Counted from the first letter of the stretch, positions 45,675 through 57,577 are shown. The stretch is 64,000 nucleotides of DNA from Theodoxus fluviatilis (GCA_034096865.1 JAWQFJ010000637.1:33501-97500); one strand, 5' to 3'. A program made the numbers and translations. Notes: a model not told the origin generated them from the sequence alone.

Positions 45675-46395
45675 GGCTTGTTCAGGAGGCGAGCGCTGCA
45701 CGTGTTTCACTCCTGATGCTTGTTCAGAAGGCGCAGCGCTGAAAAGCGCTGCTCAGCACTGCATGTGATTCACTCCTGAACAGCAATTTTGGGGCGTGAT
45801 TCACTCAGCGAATCACCAAATCTGAGATGATTCAGACGATTTTGCATCATTTTCAAAATGGCGTTTTCGATCCCGCACTGGCCGTCGATGCGTAAAACAG
45901 AAACATCATTTTGGGACTGGAACGGGCTTTATTTGCCCCAAGCGCTCTGTATGCGCGAGTAATGGCAAGTAAGGATGACAGTGGACTTTATTCATGCAGA
46001 ATACATTTAAACGTGCATAAACGATGACTGTGGCAAAGAAAACACTTTCTTCGCATCTATCAACACAACATGGGGCGCAGAAGATTTACCTCCCTTTTAT
46101 TTAACAAGTGAAGCGCTGCACTACATCCATAAGCTCTGTGGCCGAGTGGTTAGCGCGCTGGACCTACAGTCACTTGCGGCTATAGCGGGTGCGGCGTTCG
46201 AAGCTGCGTGGTTCCCAGAGTTGCATCCTTGAGCAAGATGCTTAACTCGCATTGCTCAGTTGCGTTGACAACCAGAAGTGGTTACTGCAACTCAAATAAT
46301 CCTGGTTCCAGGTTTCCAGGTGTTCACGAGAGGCAAAGAGCGCTCAATTGCCAACATGAAGCGCTCACGCAGCGCTTCATACTCCTGAACAAGCA
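45675..46395. mobile_element. MITE, second copy with a nested SINE
   Basis: Starts GGCTTGTTCAGGAG and ends CTCCTGAACAAGC (inverted). The interior matches the 30041-30566 MITE in the opposite orientation (GGGCTTTATTTGCCCCAAGC, CATGGGGCGCAGAAGATTTA). Subterminal AGCGCT motifs are expanded. The tRNA-derived SINE at 46127-46330 interrupts it. Confidence 0.8.
46127..46330 (+). mobile_element. tRNA-derived SINE, copy 2
   Basis: GCTCTGTGGCCGAGTGGTTA holds an A-box-like sequence, and GCGTTCGAAGC a B box about 50 nt later. The body shares CTACAGTCACTTG and AGAGTTGCA blocks with copy 1 at 27899-28077. It is inserted inside the MITE, so it is younger than the MITE. Confidence 0.75.
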
Positions 46396-46609
46396 AGGTC
46401 TCGCTCTCAAGCTCATGATGTGCAGGGGAGCTGATAAGAGTCGGTCGAGCCGCATCTAGTTATTAGCAATAAAAATTCTCCAATATAGCTACTTAAATTT
46501 CTTTTACATAAGATGCAAACAGATTTGGAAGTGCTAAGGAGATTATGATTTCATCCGTCCTCTTTACGGCCACAGCAAAGACCGCTCGGTGTTTGGTGGA
46601 AATAACTGA

Positions 46610-47728
46610 ATGTTTGCAGAGTATAATAGTCTATGCGAAGCAAATCATGTTTGCAGAGCATATATCGGGTGTGCAGAGAAACTCATGTGTGCGGAACATA
46701 TCGTGTATGCAGAGCATATATCGTTTGTGCGGAGCATCGTGTGTGCAGAGCAGATCGATCATGTTTGCAAAGCATATCGTGTGCGCAGAGCATATCGTGT
46801 ACGTGTGCAGAGCATATCGTGTGTGCGAAGCATGTTTGTGTGTGCAGATCATATTCACGGAGCATATTTTGTGTGCAGAGCAGATCGTGTTTGCAAAGCA
46901 CATCGTGTGTGCAGAACAAATCATGTACATGTGTAGAGCATATCGTGTGCGCGGAGCATATCGTGTGTGCAGAGCATATCGTGTGTGCGAAGCATATCGT
47001 GTGTGCAGAGCATATCGTGTGTGCAGAGCATATACATGTGCGGAGCATATCGTGTGTGTAGAGCAGATCATATTTGCAAAGCATACCGTGTGTGCAGAGC
47101 ATATCGTGTACAGAGCATACCATGTGTGCAGAGCATATCGTGTGTGCAGAGCATAACATGTGTGCGGAGCATATATGTTTGTGTGTGCAGAGCAAATTCG
47201 TTTGTGCGGAGCATATCGTGTGTGCAGAGCAGATCATGTCTGCAAAGCACATAATGTGTGCGGAGCATATCGTGTGTGCAGAGCATTTATTGTGTGTGCG
47301 GAGCATATTGTGTGTGCAGAGCATATCGTGTGTGCGGAGCATATCGTGTGTGCGGAGCATATTGTGTGTGCGGAGCATATTGTGTGTGCAGAGCATATCA
47401 TGTTATGCAGAGCATATATCATGTGTGCGGAGCATATCGTCATTGTGGGTGCAGTGCATATCGTGAGTGCAGAGCAAGATGCGCAGAGCATGTTTGTGTG
47501 CTCAGAGCATATTCGTGTGTGTAGAGCAAATCGTGTGTGCGGGGCATATTATGTGTGCGGAGCATATTCGTATGTGCGGAGCATATATATTGTGTGTGCA
47601 GACCATAGGCTATTGTGTGTGCGGAGCATATATATCGTGTGTGCAGAGCATATTTTGTGTGAGGAGCATATTCGTGTGTGCAGAGCATATGGTATGTACA
47701 GAGCATATCGTGTGTGCAGAGCATTAAC
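46610..47728. repeat. 18-bp minisatellite array
   Basis: About 60 units around GTGTGTGCAGAGCATATC with alternatives CGGAGC, CAAAGC and inserted GTGTAC steps. As 18 is divisible by three, both strands show long false frames (RAYRVC- and ICSAHT-type peptides). Confidence 0.95.
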
Positions 47729-48065
47729 AGAACACGCAATATTATTTCTCTAGCCACATGAATTCACATGCAAGTGAAATACCATAATACTTTCACCAAA
47801 AGGGCATAACAACACATGCAGTGTCAAGGATTTACAGAGCCGCCAGGGCCGATTCTGTTACATATGAATTATCTCCCTTGCTATTCCGTTAAAAAAACTA
47901 ACACCGCAAACTGAAATAAAGAGCTTTGAAATATGCTCATATGAACCTCTGCCCAATGTCTCACAGTTATGACAGCCAATTAAATTCCAGCTTCTGCGAC
48001 CTTAATTTGCCACTGAACAACTTTGAAAACCAACTCTAGATAAGAAGTGTTCTGGCGCATGCGCG

Positions 48066-48098
<33 letters not shown>

Positions 48099-48115
48099 GT
48101 ACACACATACACGCG

Positions 48116-48176
<61 letters not shown>

Positions 48177-49845
48177 TGAAATCGGACATCAAGGTCACAA
48201 TTTATAATGATTTTAAATTATGCATATTTAATTAGGTTTATGTTGCGCTTTGCTTTTCGCCAAGTCCTGTTGTATGGGGGTTCTCCTAGCTTGCGCCAGG
48301 AAGTCGAAGTTCACAAAAGCTGGTGATTGTTTCCGATAAACTTTATTCAGGCACTGGTCGGTAGGCCTACTCAGCGATGAAAATCAGTAAACATTATCAT
48401 TGTAACAACTTCACTCTTCACGCAATGCCGCATAGAACTTACATGGGAGGACTCGCGTATTTTCTAGTTAAGCTCTCACCTACTCGATCTGTCATGTGTG
48501 CTCTCTCCTGTCGCTTTGTTGCACTTTTCATACTTTTACACAGATTCCAGAACCTACCAGAACAGAGTTGAATATACGCCACACTTCGGTGGCTTTTGCG
48601 ACTGATGTTACGTGACACAGCCAAGACCCTCTCCGCCACGTCGCAAGGCAACAGCACGGTCGGAGAGGCTGATGTAAACAGCTTGTAGCGCTACAACACT
48701 CTCGCACGTTCTATCCCTCAATTTCTACAGCAGAAAAGGCATGATGCCCTGGTCATGAAGCACAGCAAACAGCCCGTTACTGTGTCATTTACAAGTCACA
48801 TAAAAAGTAAACAAGGACGAGTTGACTTATTGCTTCAAATTCTTGCTGAATAATGACTATAATTGGAAATAAATATCTGGTCAAACAACAATAACAACAA
48901 CAAAAGGGAGGTGGTTGTGTGTTATTTAGAGAAAACATTGCAGACTTAAGGTGTGCAATGAGACATGTCACCATTTGAAATTGGCTATTTTGCAGTGACT
49001 AGCTTCTGGATTATAAAATAATGTCTGCCTCTCTTCATTTGAAAGCACATCTACATTTGTACATAAACGAAGTGCATGTGAAAATGCACACATTATGGTG
49101 ACTGTGTTCCTCTTTGGTACAGTGCACTGCGTGGCACAATGTTATTGAATATTTTCTTATACAGCACAAATCCCAGCATTGCAATGGCTGTCAAAAAGCT
49201 AGTCGCGAAAAGTGGTGATCGTGATTTCTTTTAACACGATGAAAAGTTGATCTGTCCTCAGAAAAAGTCACCTTTATTACTTAACTTTTCAACCCAGTAA
49301 TAGAAAAATATAGCTCCAAACTATGTCTTTTCCACTGTTTTTCTTTATAGCCAGCAGAAAGAAACTTTCAAAGAATTACATCACCATCACCTAGTACTTA
49401 TAGTCTGCAAATGAATATTTCCTTTTTCTTGATAGAAAGCACTGAAATGACAAATGTCAGCATTTACCATTGTTGATCAAAATTACGCCAGGATGCTATT
49501 GCATTGTGTGATACTATCAAGCAAAGCTAGTATCCTTTGTTCATGCAGCAGTATAATTCAAGAGTGTAGAAGAGAGACAAGTACAGTAAAGAAATCAATT
49601 TGGCCACATGAAACAGTTTCTAGTTATCACGGCAGTTTATATAAAACTGTACAATAAACATGTAGATTATTATCATGTTGACTTTTAATGTATGAAAAAC
49701 TATGAATGTGTTTTTAGAGATTCATCACAGCAGTGCTTGTACAAAGTAACTAGTCGACTTTCATAACTCGTCATATTGCTGCATTAAGGAATCTTGTGAA
49801 CATTTGTCTCTGTGCGTCCACAATGTGAGGACTCCTGTCGAGAAT
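47729..49845 (-). other. Annexin 3' UTR and downstream flank
   Basis: No coding similarity. Minus-strand AATAAA signals lie at 49273-49278 and 48342-48347, so a 3' UTR of about 0.6 or 1.5 kb is possible. A (CA)n run is at 48064-48174. Confidence 0.4.
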
Positions 49846-49971
49846 CTAGTTGCGGCCCACTACGGCACACAGCAGCTTCTTGTAGTTGAAGCTTGTGTCC
49901 TCCTCAATCCACTTGAACAGCGTCTTGTGCGTCAGCTCCAGAAAGCATTTCTTGATTTGAACCATGTCAAT
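49846..49971 (-). CDS. Annexin terminal exon
   Basis: IDMVQIKKCFLELTHKTLFK, WIEEDTSFNYKKLLCAVVGR, then Asn and TAG. It ends shortly after the conserved LLCAV helix, as in most annexins. Confidence 0.93.
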   Translation of the reverse strand: MDMVQIKKCFLELTHKTLFKWIEEDTSFNYKKLLCAVVGRN

Positions 49972-52900
49972 CTGTAAAGATAGGAACACCTGTGAAGATT
50001 TTGTCTTTACCTGTATCAAGCATAACAGCTATCCTTCATCCAAATACTTCCTCACTCCTTCTCTCTTGCTCGTTTAGTTGTCTACTCACACACATTATTT
50101 ACATGCATCCACCCAGGTAGGCCATTTTCTATATACAAAAGCCATCCGACATGCAGGTTACTGTACAAAACTACATTCACATATACATGCACAAGCACTC
50201 AAGTACGTGCACAAATACATGTACCCAGAGAAAGCAATGGTAGTGCTTACAAACTCTGAAATGCACATCTGCTTGCTCCACCCACTTGCTACATTCTCAA
50301 GTCCGTCAATACCTCGGATCTGGACACGATGACTCTGATCAGGTCCTGGTCATCAGTGCCTAGGCCATCCATGAAATACTTCAGCCGCTGTGCGTAGTAT
50401 AAGGGTCGGCACTTCAGAGTCATGGCTGAAGGACACAAAAAACCCATAATATATCATGACAAGCAGTGTATCTTGTGCTTCCTTTAAGTGCTGACATACA
50501 CAGGTTTGTTCTCCTCTGCTGTATGCTATACCCCCAAAATTTGAGTGCAATAGCACATCAGAGCACAATCATATCTGTGTTTGCATTTTGGATATTCTCT
50601 GCAGCAGCCCATTGTCAGTCAACAATTTCCACCTGTAGCCCCCTAGCAATGATGTAGATGTATATGGGTCTTGAACTGCAGACATATATTTATCATGGAT
50701 GAAAATATCAGCATGTGACTCCTTCTGGGCAGATACAAAAGCACAGAATATGGTAAAAATGAAGTACTCATGATGTATATGTCCTCTATGTCTTGACCAT
50801 GATGTATGTGTCCCTATGTCTTGACCATGATGTATGTGTCCTCTATGTCTTGACCATGATGTATGTGTCCCCAAGTCTTAACCATGATGTATGTGTCCCC
50901 ATGTCTTGACCATGATGTATGTGTCCCCATGTCTTGACCATGATGTATGTGTCCCCATGTCTTGACCATGATGTATGTGTCCCCATGTCTTGTCCATGAT
51001 GTATGTGTCCTCTATGTCTTGACCATGATGTATGTGTCCTCTATGTCTTGACCATGATGTATGTGTCCTCTATGTCTTGTCCATGATGTATGTGTCCTCT
51101 ATGTCTTGACCATGATGTATGTGTCCTCTATGTCTTACCCATGATGTATGTGTCCCCTATGTCTTGACCATGATGTATGTGTCCTCTATGTCTTGACCAT
51201 GATGTATGTGTCCTCTATGTCTTGTCCATGATGTATGTGTCCTCTATGTCTTGACCATGATGTATGTGTCCTCTATGTCTTACCCATGATGTATGTGTCC
51301 TCTATGTCTTGACCATGATGTATGTGTCCTCTATGTCTTGACCATGATGTATGAGTCCTCTATGTCTTGACCATGATGTATGTGTCCTCTATGTCTTGAC
51401 CATGATGTATGTGTCCTCTATGTCTTGACCATGATGTATGTGTCCTCTATGTCTTGACCATGATGTATGTGTCCTCTATGTCTTACCCATGATGTATGTG
51501 TCCTCTATGTCTTGACCATGATGTATGTGTCCTCTATGTCTTGACCATGATGTATGTGTCCTCTATGTCTTACCCATGATGTATGTGTCCTCTATGTCTT
51601 GACCATGATGTATGTGTCCTCTATGTCTTACCCATGATGTATGTGTCCTCTATGTCTTACTCATGATGTATGTGTCCTCTATGTCTTGACCATGATGTAT
51701 GTGTCCTCTATGTCTTGACCATGATGTATGTGTCCTCTATGTCTTACCCATGATGTATGTGTCCTCTATGTCTTGACCATGATGTATGTGTGCTCTATGT
51801 CTTACCCATGATGTATGTGTCCTCTATGTCTTACCCATGATGTATGTGTCCTCTATGTCTTGACCATGATGTATGTGTCCTCTATGTCTTACCCATGATG
51901 TATGTGTCCCCTATGTCTTGACCATGATGTATGTGTCCTCTATGTCTTGACCATGATGTATGTGTCCTCTATGTCTTGACCATGATGTATGTGTCCTCTA
52001 TGTCTTACCCATGATGTATGTGTCCTCTATGTCTTACCCATGATGTATGTGTCCTCTATGTCTTGACCATGATGTATGTGTCCCCATGTCTTGACCATGA
52101 TGTATGTGTCCTCTATGTCTTGACCATGATGTATGTGTGCTCTATGTCTTGACCATGATGTATGTGTCCTCTATGTCTTGACCATAATGTATGTGTCCTC
52201 TATGCCTTGACCATGATGTATGTGTGCTCTATGTCTTGACCATGATGTATGTGTCCCTATGCCTTGACCATGATGTATGTGTCCTCTATGTCTTGACCAT
52301 GATGTATGTGTGCTCTATGTCTTGACCATGATGTATGTGTCCCCTATGTCTTGACCATGATGTATGTGTCCTCCAAGTCTTGACCATGATGTATGTGTCC
52401 TCCAAGTCTTGACCATGATGTATGTGTCCTCTATGTCTTTACCATGATGTATGTGTCCTCTATGTCTTGACCATGATGTATGTGTGCTCTATGTCTTGTC
52501 CATGATGTATGTGTCCCCATGTCTTGACCATGATGTATGTGTCCCCATGTCTTGACCATGATGTATGTGTCCCCAAGTCTTGACCATGATGTATATGTCC
52601 CCATGTCTTGACCATGATGTATGTATCCCCATGCCTTGACCATGATGTATGTGTCCCCAAGTCTTGACCACGACGTATGTGTCCCCATGTCTTGACCATG
52701 ATGTATGTGTCCCCATGTCTTGACCATGATGTATGTGTCCTTTATGTCTTGACCATGATGTATGTGTCCTCCAAGTTTAGATCATGATGTATGTGTCCCC
52801 AAGTCTTGACCAAGATGTATGTGTCCCCAAGTCTTGACTATGACTTATGTGTCCCCTATGTCTTGACCACGATGTATGTGTCCTCTATGTCTTGACCATG

Positions 52901-54505
52901 ATGTATGTGTCTTCTATGTCTTGACCATGATTGTCTCTCCAACTTTCCCCATAACATTGTGCTCATAGTAATATTGTGGTAGTTCTTTTGTTACAACTCC
53001 CCAACCAACCAGTTCCCACTAAACAAAACGAGAAAACACCCTATGGTGTGAAATTGCATCCTAAATCCTTTACTAACTCTGCTCTCCACCCAATCTTTCA
53101 ACACGTGGGGTGTTTGATATTCTTTGAACTTGATCAAGTCAGCAATAAGCATCTATCAACACAGTCAGGCTAGGGTAATACATGTGGCCTAGTGGTATTG
53201 TTGTCAATAGTTGACCCTTGTTCATTTTCCAGCCGATGCTTTCATCTATTGAATTTGTTTTTTTTTATATCACCCCTTCAGTTCTCATTTAGCTGTTTTT
53301 ACTGGACACAGAAACATTTTGTGTCTTTTCAACAAAAATTGCCACATGAGAGGAGGCCTTTACCCATGATGTGTGTCTTCCATGTTTTATCCATGATGTG
53401 TGTCTTCCATGTTTTATCCATGATGTGTGTGTGCTCCCTGTTTTGCCCATGATGTATACATGCTCTATATCTTGACCATGATGTGTGTGTCCTCCATGTT
53501 ATCTAGTGCTATGAATAAAGACAAGTACAAAGCTCTATGCCTGACTAACCCAAACTGACTTTTCCTGCTAGATGCCAGGCTATGCTACACCATGCTGCCA
53601 TGGTTAAACAATATGCCTCCTGATGGATCTAAGAAAGAATAACAAACTTTGACAAGTGCTTGAAAACTACAGGAAACAGATTCTCAATGTGGCTTGTGTC
53701 CAATATCAAACTCACCAATAGCATACATTCCCTTCTCAAAGCTTCCTGATGTTTCTCTGTCAATGGTGTTCAGGATGTCCCTCTGGGTGAGCTGAAGCAT
53801 AACCATATTGATCATCAACTCTCGTTTTAATGAATGACATAATTTGAAACTGGAAGAAATACGTTATCTTGAATATGCTTTTATGGATTCTCTTGAAAAT
53901 AACAGGATCTGATGTTGTACTTCAATTCTGATTGCCATAACTCCACGCATATGAGTAAAAAGAATCCATTAAAAATATATTTTGTGCACTCAGAAAAAGA
54001 TAGACAGGTCCACAGGAGGAAGGCACTGTGCAGAAGTGACTGCTAACATCAAAAGTCTCCCTCCTCCTCCTTCACCCATGGAACACAGCCTGCATGTGGC
54101 AGTACAACTTACCTTCACATACTCAACGTACACAGCCTGCATGTGGCAGGACAACTTACCTTCACATACTCAATGTACACAGCCTGCATGTGGCAGTACA
54201 ACTTACCTTCACATACTCATTGTACACAGCCTGCATGTGGCAGTACAACTTACCTTCACATACTCATTGTACACAGCCTGCATGTGGTAGTGGTGCCTCC
54301 GGGCAAAGACACGGATGAAGGTCTCCTCATCAGTGCCCAGTCTGTCCTCTCCAGCCTCAAACAGGTGCTTGGCATCAACCTTGACCCTGTCCATGTCCAC
54401 CAGGGCTTCCATGTTGATTTCAAACTGACCTGTAGGGTTTCCGTTCTGCAGCTTTTGCTGCACTGCTGCCTTGACAGTGTCATAGTCAATGGTCTGCCGG
54501 TTGCC
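49846..54505 (-). CDS. Annexin, repeats III-IV and C-terminus (partial, 4 exons)
   Basis: Minus-strand exons 54505-54254, 53791-53716, 50425-50313 and 49971-49846 join in frame to 189 codons including the stop. They encode annexin repeat III (LFEAGEDRLGTDEETFIRVF then RDILNTIDRETSGSFEKGM) and repeat IV (YFMDGLGTDDQDLIRVIVSR then IEEDTSFNYKKLLCAV). The type II calcium sites look intact: GxGT-like loops plus the distal acidic residue (Glu of DRETSG, Asp of EEDTS). Annexins bind acidic membrane phospholipids in a calcium-dependent way. The N-terminal tail and repeats I-II are missing and must lie beyond 64000, giving an upstream intron of more than 9.4 kb. The protein starts here at a GNR linker motif and the linker to repeat III is unusually long. 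Which annexin it is cannot be decided. Confidence 0.92.
50313..50425 (-). CDS. Annexin exon: first half of repeat IV
   Basis: 113 nt, LKCRPLYYAQRLKYFMDGLG then TDDQDLIRVIVSRSE. Acceptor TCCTTCAG and donor GAG/GTATTG. Confidence 0.92.
50757..52940. repeat. 28/29-bp minisatellite in the annexin intron
   Basis: About 75 units with core CTTGACCATGATGTATGTGT. Alternative segments are CCTCTATGT (29 bp) and CCCCATGT (28 bp), and CTTGACC against CTTACCC or CTTGTCC. The CCCC type clusters at the two ends and CCTCTA in the centre. A degenerate relative (ATGATGTGTGTCTTCCATG) recurs at 53365-53500. Confidence 0.95.
53716..53791 (-). CDS. Annexin exon: second half of repeat III
   Basis: 76 nt, LTQRDILNTIDRETSGSFEK then GMYAI, ending in a phase-1 donor (TTG/GTGAGT). 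It contains the acidic calcium-capping residue of repeat III. Confidence 0.92.
54084..54318 (-). repeat. 47-bp tandem array copying the annexin exon end and its donor
   Basis: Five units starting (plus strand) at 54084, 54131, 54178, 54225 and 54272. On the minus strand each contains the last codons of the exon (MQAVYNEYVK) and AAG/GTAAGT. The most upstream unit is the true exon end. Reading past the true donor reaches a stop after 14 codons. Confidence 0.92.
54254..54505 (-). CDS. Annexin exon: II/III linker and first half of repeat III
   Basis: 84 codons, phase 0 at both ends. Acceptor ATTTTCAG and donor AAG/GTAAGT. Residues 1-42 are a linker (GNRQTIDYDTVKAA, FEINMEALVDMDRV). Repeat III begins at VDAKHLFEAGE. 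The 3' end of this exon is the first unit of a 47-bp tandem array. Confidence 0.92.
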
Positions 54506-55631
54506 CTGAAAATAAGCATGAGCTGTTGTGGCAATGGAACTTTACATGTCTGTAGTAGCAGCATAATCATATTTTAAAATGTGCTTGGTTCAACTCCCAC
54601 AACAAGCATTCTTATTCTCACATGAATGAGAAGTGCCAGGTTCTTGTCCCAGGAAAACCATTCATTTCTGCAGCCTCATGTTATTCAAAAAGCTGGTCCC
54701 TAGCAGCAAATGGATATAGGCATATGTGTAAGCACATAGACTTTAACTGCAAAATGAATACTAATGGATAAAATACTACTAGAAACAACAATGGTTACCT
54801 GGAGTATAGCTTGAAATGGTATTGCCTTGGTAAAGTGTAAAGTGGTTTCAGACCCAGACATGGGTGATAAGACACTATATAAAAACCGCTGGCGCTGAAC
54901 CTCCAGGTTTTGGCATATTAAAAAATAAATTAAAAAAAGATAGGGTTCGAACCCGCAACCTCTCGAGAAAAGCTCTCTCTCTCTCTCTCTCTCTCTCTCC
55001 CCCCTCCCCCCCCCTCCCCCCTGTACTCCCTTCCCTTATCTCGAGCCGCCGCTCCTCTCCCGTGGCTGGCATTGTTCTGTCAGTTTTGATCATGTCACGC
55101 ATTTCGCCATTGCGTTAACTAAACAGCCCTCGCCATTCCATGAATCACGTATTTGGGCAGGCGCTCTGGAGTGTACGACCTTAAAAAACCACTTTCTCAT
55201 CAAGCCTTGATTCTGAAAATTTGATACATTCAATCGGACCTAACTTCCAATTAGTGTGCAAAATCTCAAGGAAATCCGTCCAGTAGTTTTTGAGATATAA
55301 GCCGTGGAGTCGGGACAGACAGACACACAGACAGATAAAGTCTGTAGGACCTCCAGTAAACCTGGAGGGATAAAATCACACCTTTACCTATATTACCTTT
55401 TTTAATTCATACTAATGTTTACTTACAAGTTGTGTAAGCATTTCCTGTTTAAGTTTTCATGCATGCCAAAGAGGGAGCACAACATCCATAGTTTGGATAA
55501 CATCTGAACAAGGATTTTGGAAGTGGTGACAGCATCTGAAAAATGTGGTGATGTCAGAGGTAGAAATGATAATGTGTTGCTTGATGGTGGTAATGGTGGT
55601 GATAGTGTGTTGTGTTGGTGATGCTTTGGTG
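54506..55631. other. Annexin intron; dispersed repeat at 54899-55368
   Basis: The repeat is bounded by ACCTCCAGGTTT (54899) and AAACCTGGAGG (ends 55368), which are inverted. It includes a GGTTCGAACCC B-box-like motif at 54945, a (CT)n run and an AAATCCGTCCAGTAGTTTTT block like ones common in invertebrate repeats. The class is uncertain. GATGGT-type microsatellite begins at about 55545. Confidence 0.5.
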
Positions 55632-55636
55632 GTTGT

Positions 55637-55821
55637 TGTTATAGTCAGTGAACATTTAGGATGGGTGATGGGAAGGATAGACGAGACGGTGTCGGTAGCA
55701 ATGTTTATTGACCTAGCTATTGCTGCCACAGCAAGGGAGGTAACACGGGGGGTGTAATTTCTCCCGATGCAGTTGCTTCCCTTGATGAACTAGTTTGTGA
55801 TCGAGAGATCAAAACATTACA
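55637..55821 (-). repeat. 3' LTR of the Ty3-type element
   Basis: 185 bp. It shares GGATGGGTGATGGGAAGGAT and GAGATCAAAACATTACA with the 5' LTR but has several substitutions and small indels. Confidence 0.92.
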
Positions 55822-56229
55822 TCCCTCTTTTTATGAAAAGAAAGGATTATGGGGACCAAAGTAAGAGGGAAGAAACTTCAATGTACAGGGATAAAAATTA
55901 TGGGACTTTCATTACGTGTATATTGATATATAAATGGCAAGTATGGTTTGGTCCTGCTGGCAATTTGGCACTGTTATTTGGTGTTGAAGAATACTGGGTG
56001 GTACTTTGGCACCGATTACTAAAAACAGACATTAAGCATTACCATTTAAGAGTCTGATTGTCTTCCATGACTGTATCACTGGTGTGATGTGTAATGGCTG
56101 TTTGTTCATATGTATGTTGTTTCAAGTCCACATCCTGAAATCATATCCGCCTAGTGTGTTGTGTCCTGTGTGTCTGATCATACAGTTGTAGCTATAGGTG
56201 TGTCTACAGATCAAATCTCTTGGGACTCT

Positions 56230-57264
56230 TCACTGCTCGACCCGATCTGGTTGTGTAGTTTCCAAGTGTTGGTACTGGTCTGGGGGCTGAGTCTGTATTT
56301 TTTTAAACCTCTGGTTCCATTCTGCCTGTGAGGCTTGGTGGGGCTTCTGGAACCGGTGTTGGCACAAATTGCTGTGATGTTGGTCGTTTTGGTGTTGATG
56401 CTCGTGGCCTGAGAAAACCGATTGCGGGTGTAGGTACCACCGTCGTTTGTCTCCACTTGGTATGATCGTGGGGTGCTCTTCAAGTTGGTGACAGTATCCG
56501 GTTTCCATGCATCTCCCTTGAAGAGTTGGACATTTACCGTGTCACCAGGTTTCAGTGGTTGCCTGAATCTGCTGTTGTCTGGAATTTACTTTGCTGGGGT
56601 TGATGGTAGCAGGTTGTAGAGTTGCTTTGGCAGCTGGCAGGATGGAGCAGAGCTGATGACCCATTAGAAGTTGAGCTGGTGAGGCGAGGTCATCCACAGG
56701 AGTACATTGATACTCAAGCAGGGCAAAAAGTGGATTGGCACCATCGAGTTTTGCTTTGGAGAGGATGCGCTTAGCTGTTTGGACTGTCATCTCTGCCAAG
56801 CCATTGGACTGCGGGTGACCTGGGCTGGAAGTGATGTGGCTGAAGTCCCATTTGGTGGCGAAATCTTGAAACTCCTTGGCGTTGAACTGCGGACCGTTGT
56901 CGCTGATCACGATTTCTGGGATGCCATGGCGAGCTAGGTGTGCTGATAGCTTCCTGATGACTGCATGGGAAGTTGTTGTAGGCAATTCATCAATTTAGAA
57001 TAAACGGCTGTAGTAGTCTACGGTGATGTGGAAGTTTCTGTTGCTCCATGTGAACAGGTCTGTGCCGATCTTCTGCCATGGATGAGATGGAGGCTTGTGA
57101 GGGATCAGTGGTTCCTTTGAGTTGGACTTGCTGAGTTCGGAGCAGATGGAGCAGGCGATGGCGGTTTGGTGGATCTGGTTTAACATGCCTGGCCAGAAAA
57201 GGATGTCTCGGGCTCGCTGCTTGGTTTTCTCGATGCCCAAGTGGTTGGCATGTATCTTCTGCAT
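56230..57264 (-). pseudogene. Integrase (Ty3 element)
   Basis: The HHCC zinc-finger part (HLGIEKTKQRARDILFWPGM, CSICSE), the first catalytic Asp region (GTDLFTW, HITVDYYSRLF), DNGPQF and the Glu of HPQSNGLAEM are all recognisable, so the D,D-35-E triad is present. A stop near 56994 separates the blocks. The C-terminal part is in yet other frames. Confidence 0.85.
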
Positions 57265-57577
57265 GTATGTATGATGCATGAATAAAGTACTTGTATTGCG
57301 CGCACTTCCAGCCCAAAGGCTGCTCAGTGGCGCATGCACACACACACAAAAATGTCACGAATTTTCCATGGTTCTGGGATGTCCCTAGTAGGGGTCGACT
57401 AGGATCCCCTAGTCAGCAAGACGCACTTGGCGGAAAAGGCACGTCTTGAGGCTTCCTCTGAACTTCTTCTGCTTTGGCTCCTGATGCAACGCCTCTGGCA
57501 GTTGATTCCATAAGACTGGTGCAGCAGAGCGGAAAGCTCGATCCCCCGACGAAGACCTTGTCGGTGGCACCCTGAGG
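57265..57577 (-). mobile_element. CR1/L2-like LINE 3' fragment nested in the Ty3 element
   Basis: 313 bp interrupt the Ty3 polyprotein between the RNase H-integrase linker and the integrase zinc finger. The minus-strand peptide GDRAFRSAAPVLWNQLPEAL then GSLKTCLFRQ is a CR1/L2 C-terminus. A short 3' UTR follows. CAT is present at both junctions (57262-57264 and 57578-57580). Confidence 0.85.

Noticed and set aside
46127..46210. tRNA gene
   Set aside because: A- and B-box-like motifs are present, but arms do not pair properly and the homologous copy at 27.9-28.1 kb shares a non-tRNA body, so it is a SINE head.
46545..47757. Several 100-240 codon frames on both strands with RAYRVC or ICSAHT repeats
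   Set aside because: Translation of an 18-bp array. Long frames on both strands in several phases show they are not selected.
50757..52940. CRISPR-like array of 28-29 bp repeats
   Set aside because: Units are head-to-tail with no unique spacers, and this is a eukaryotic intron.
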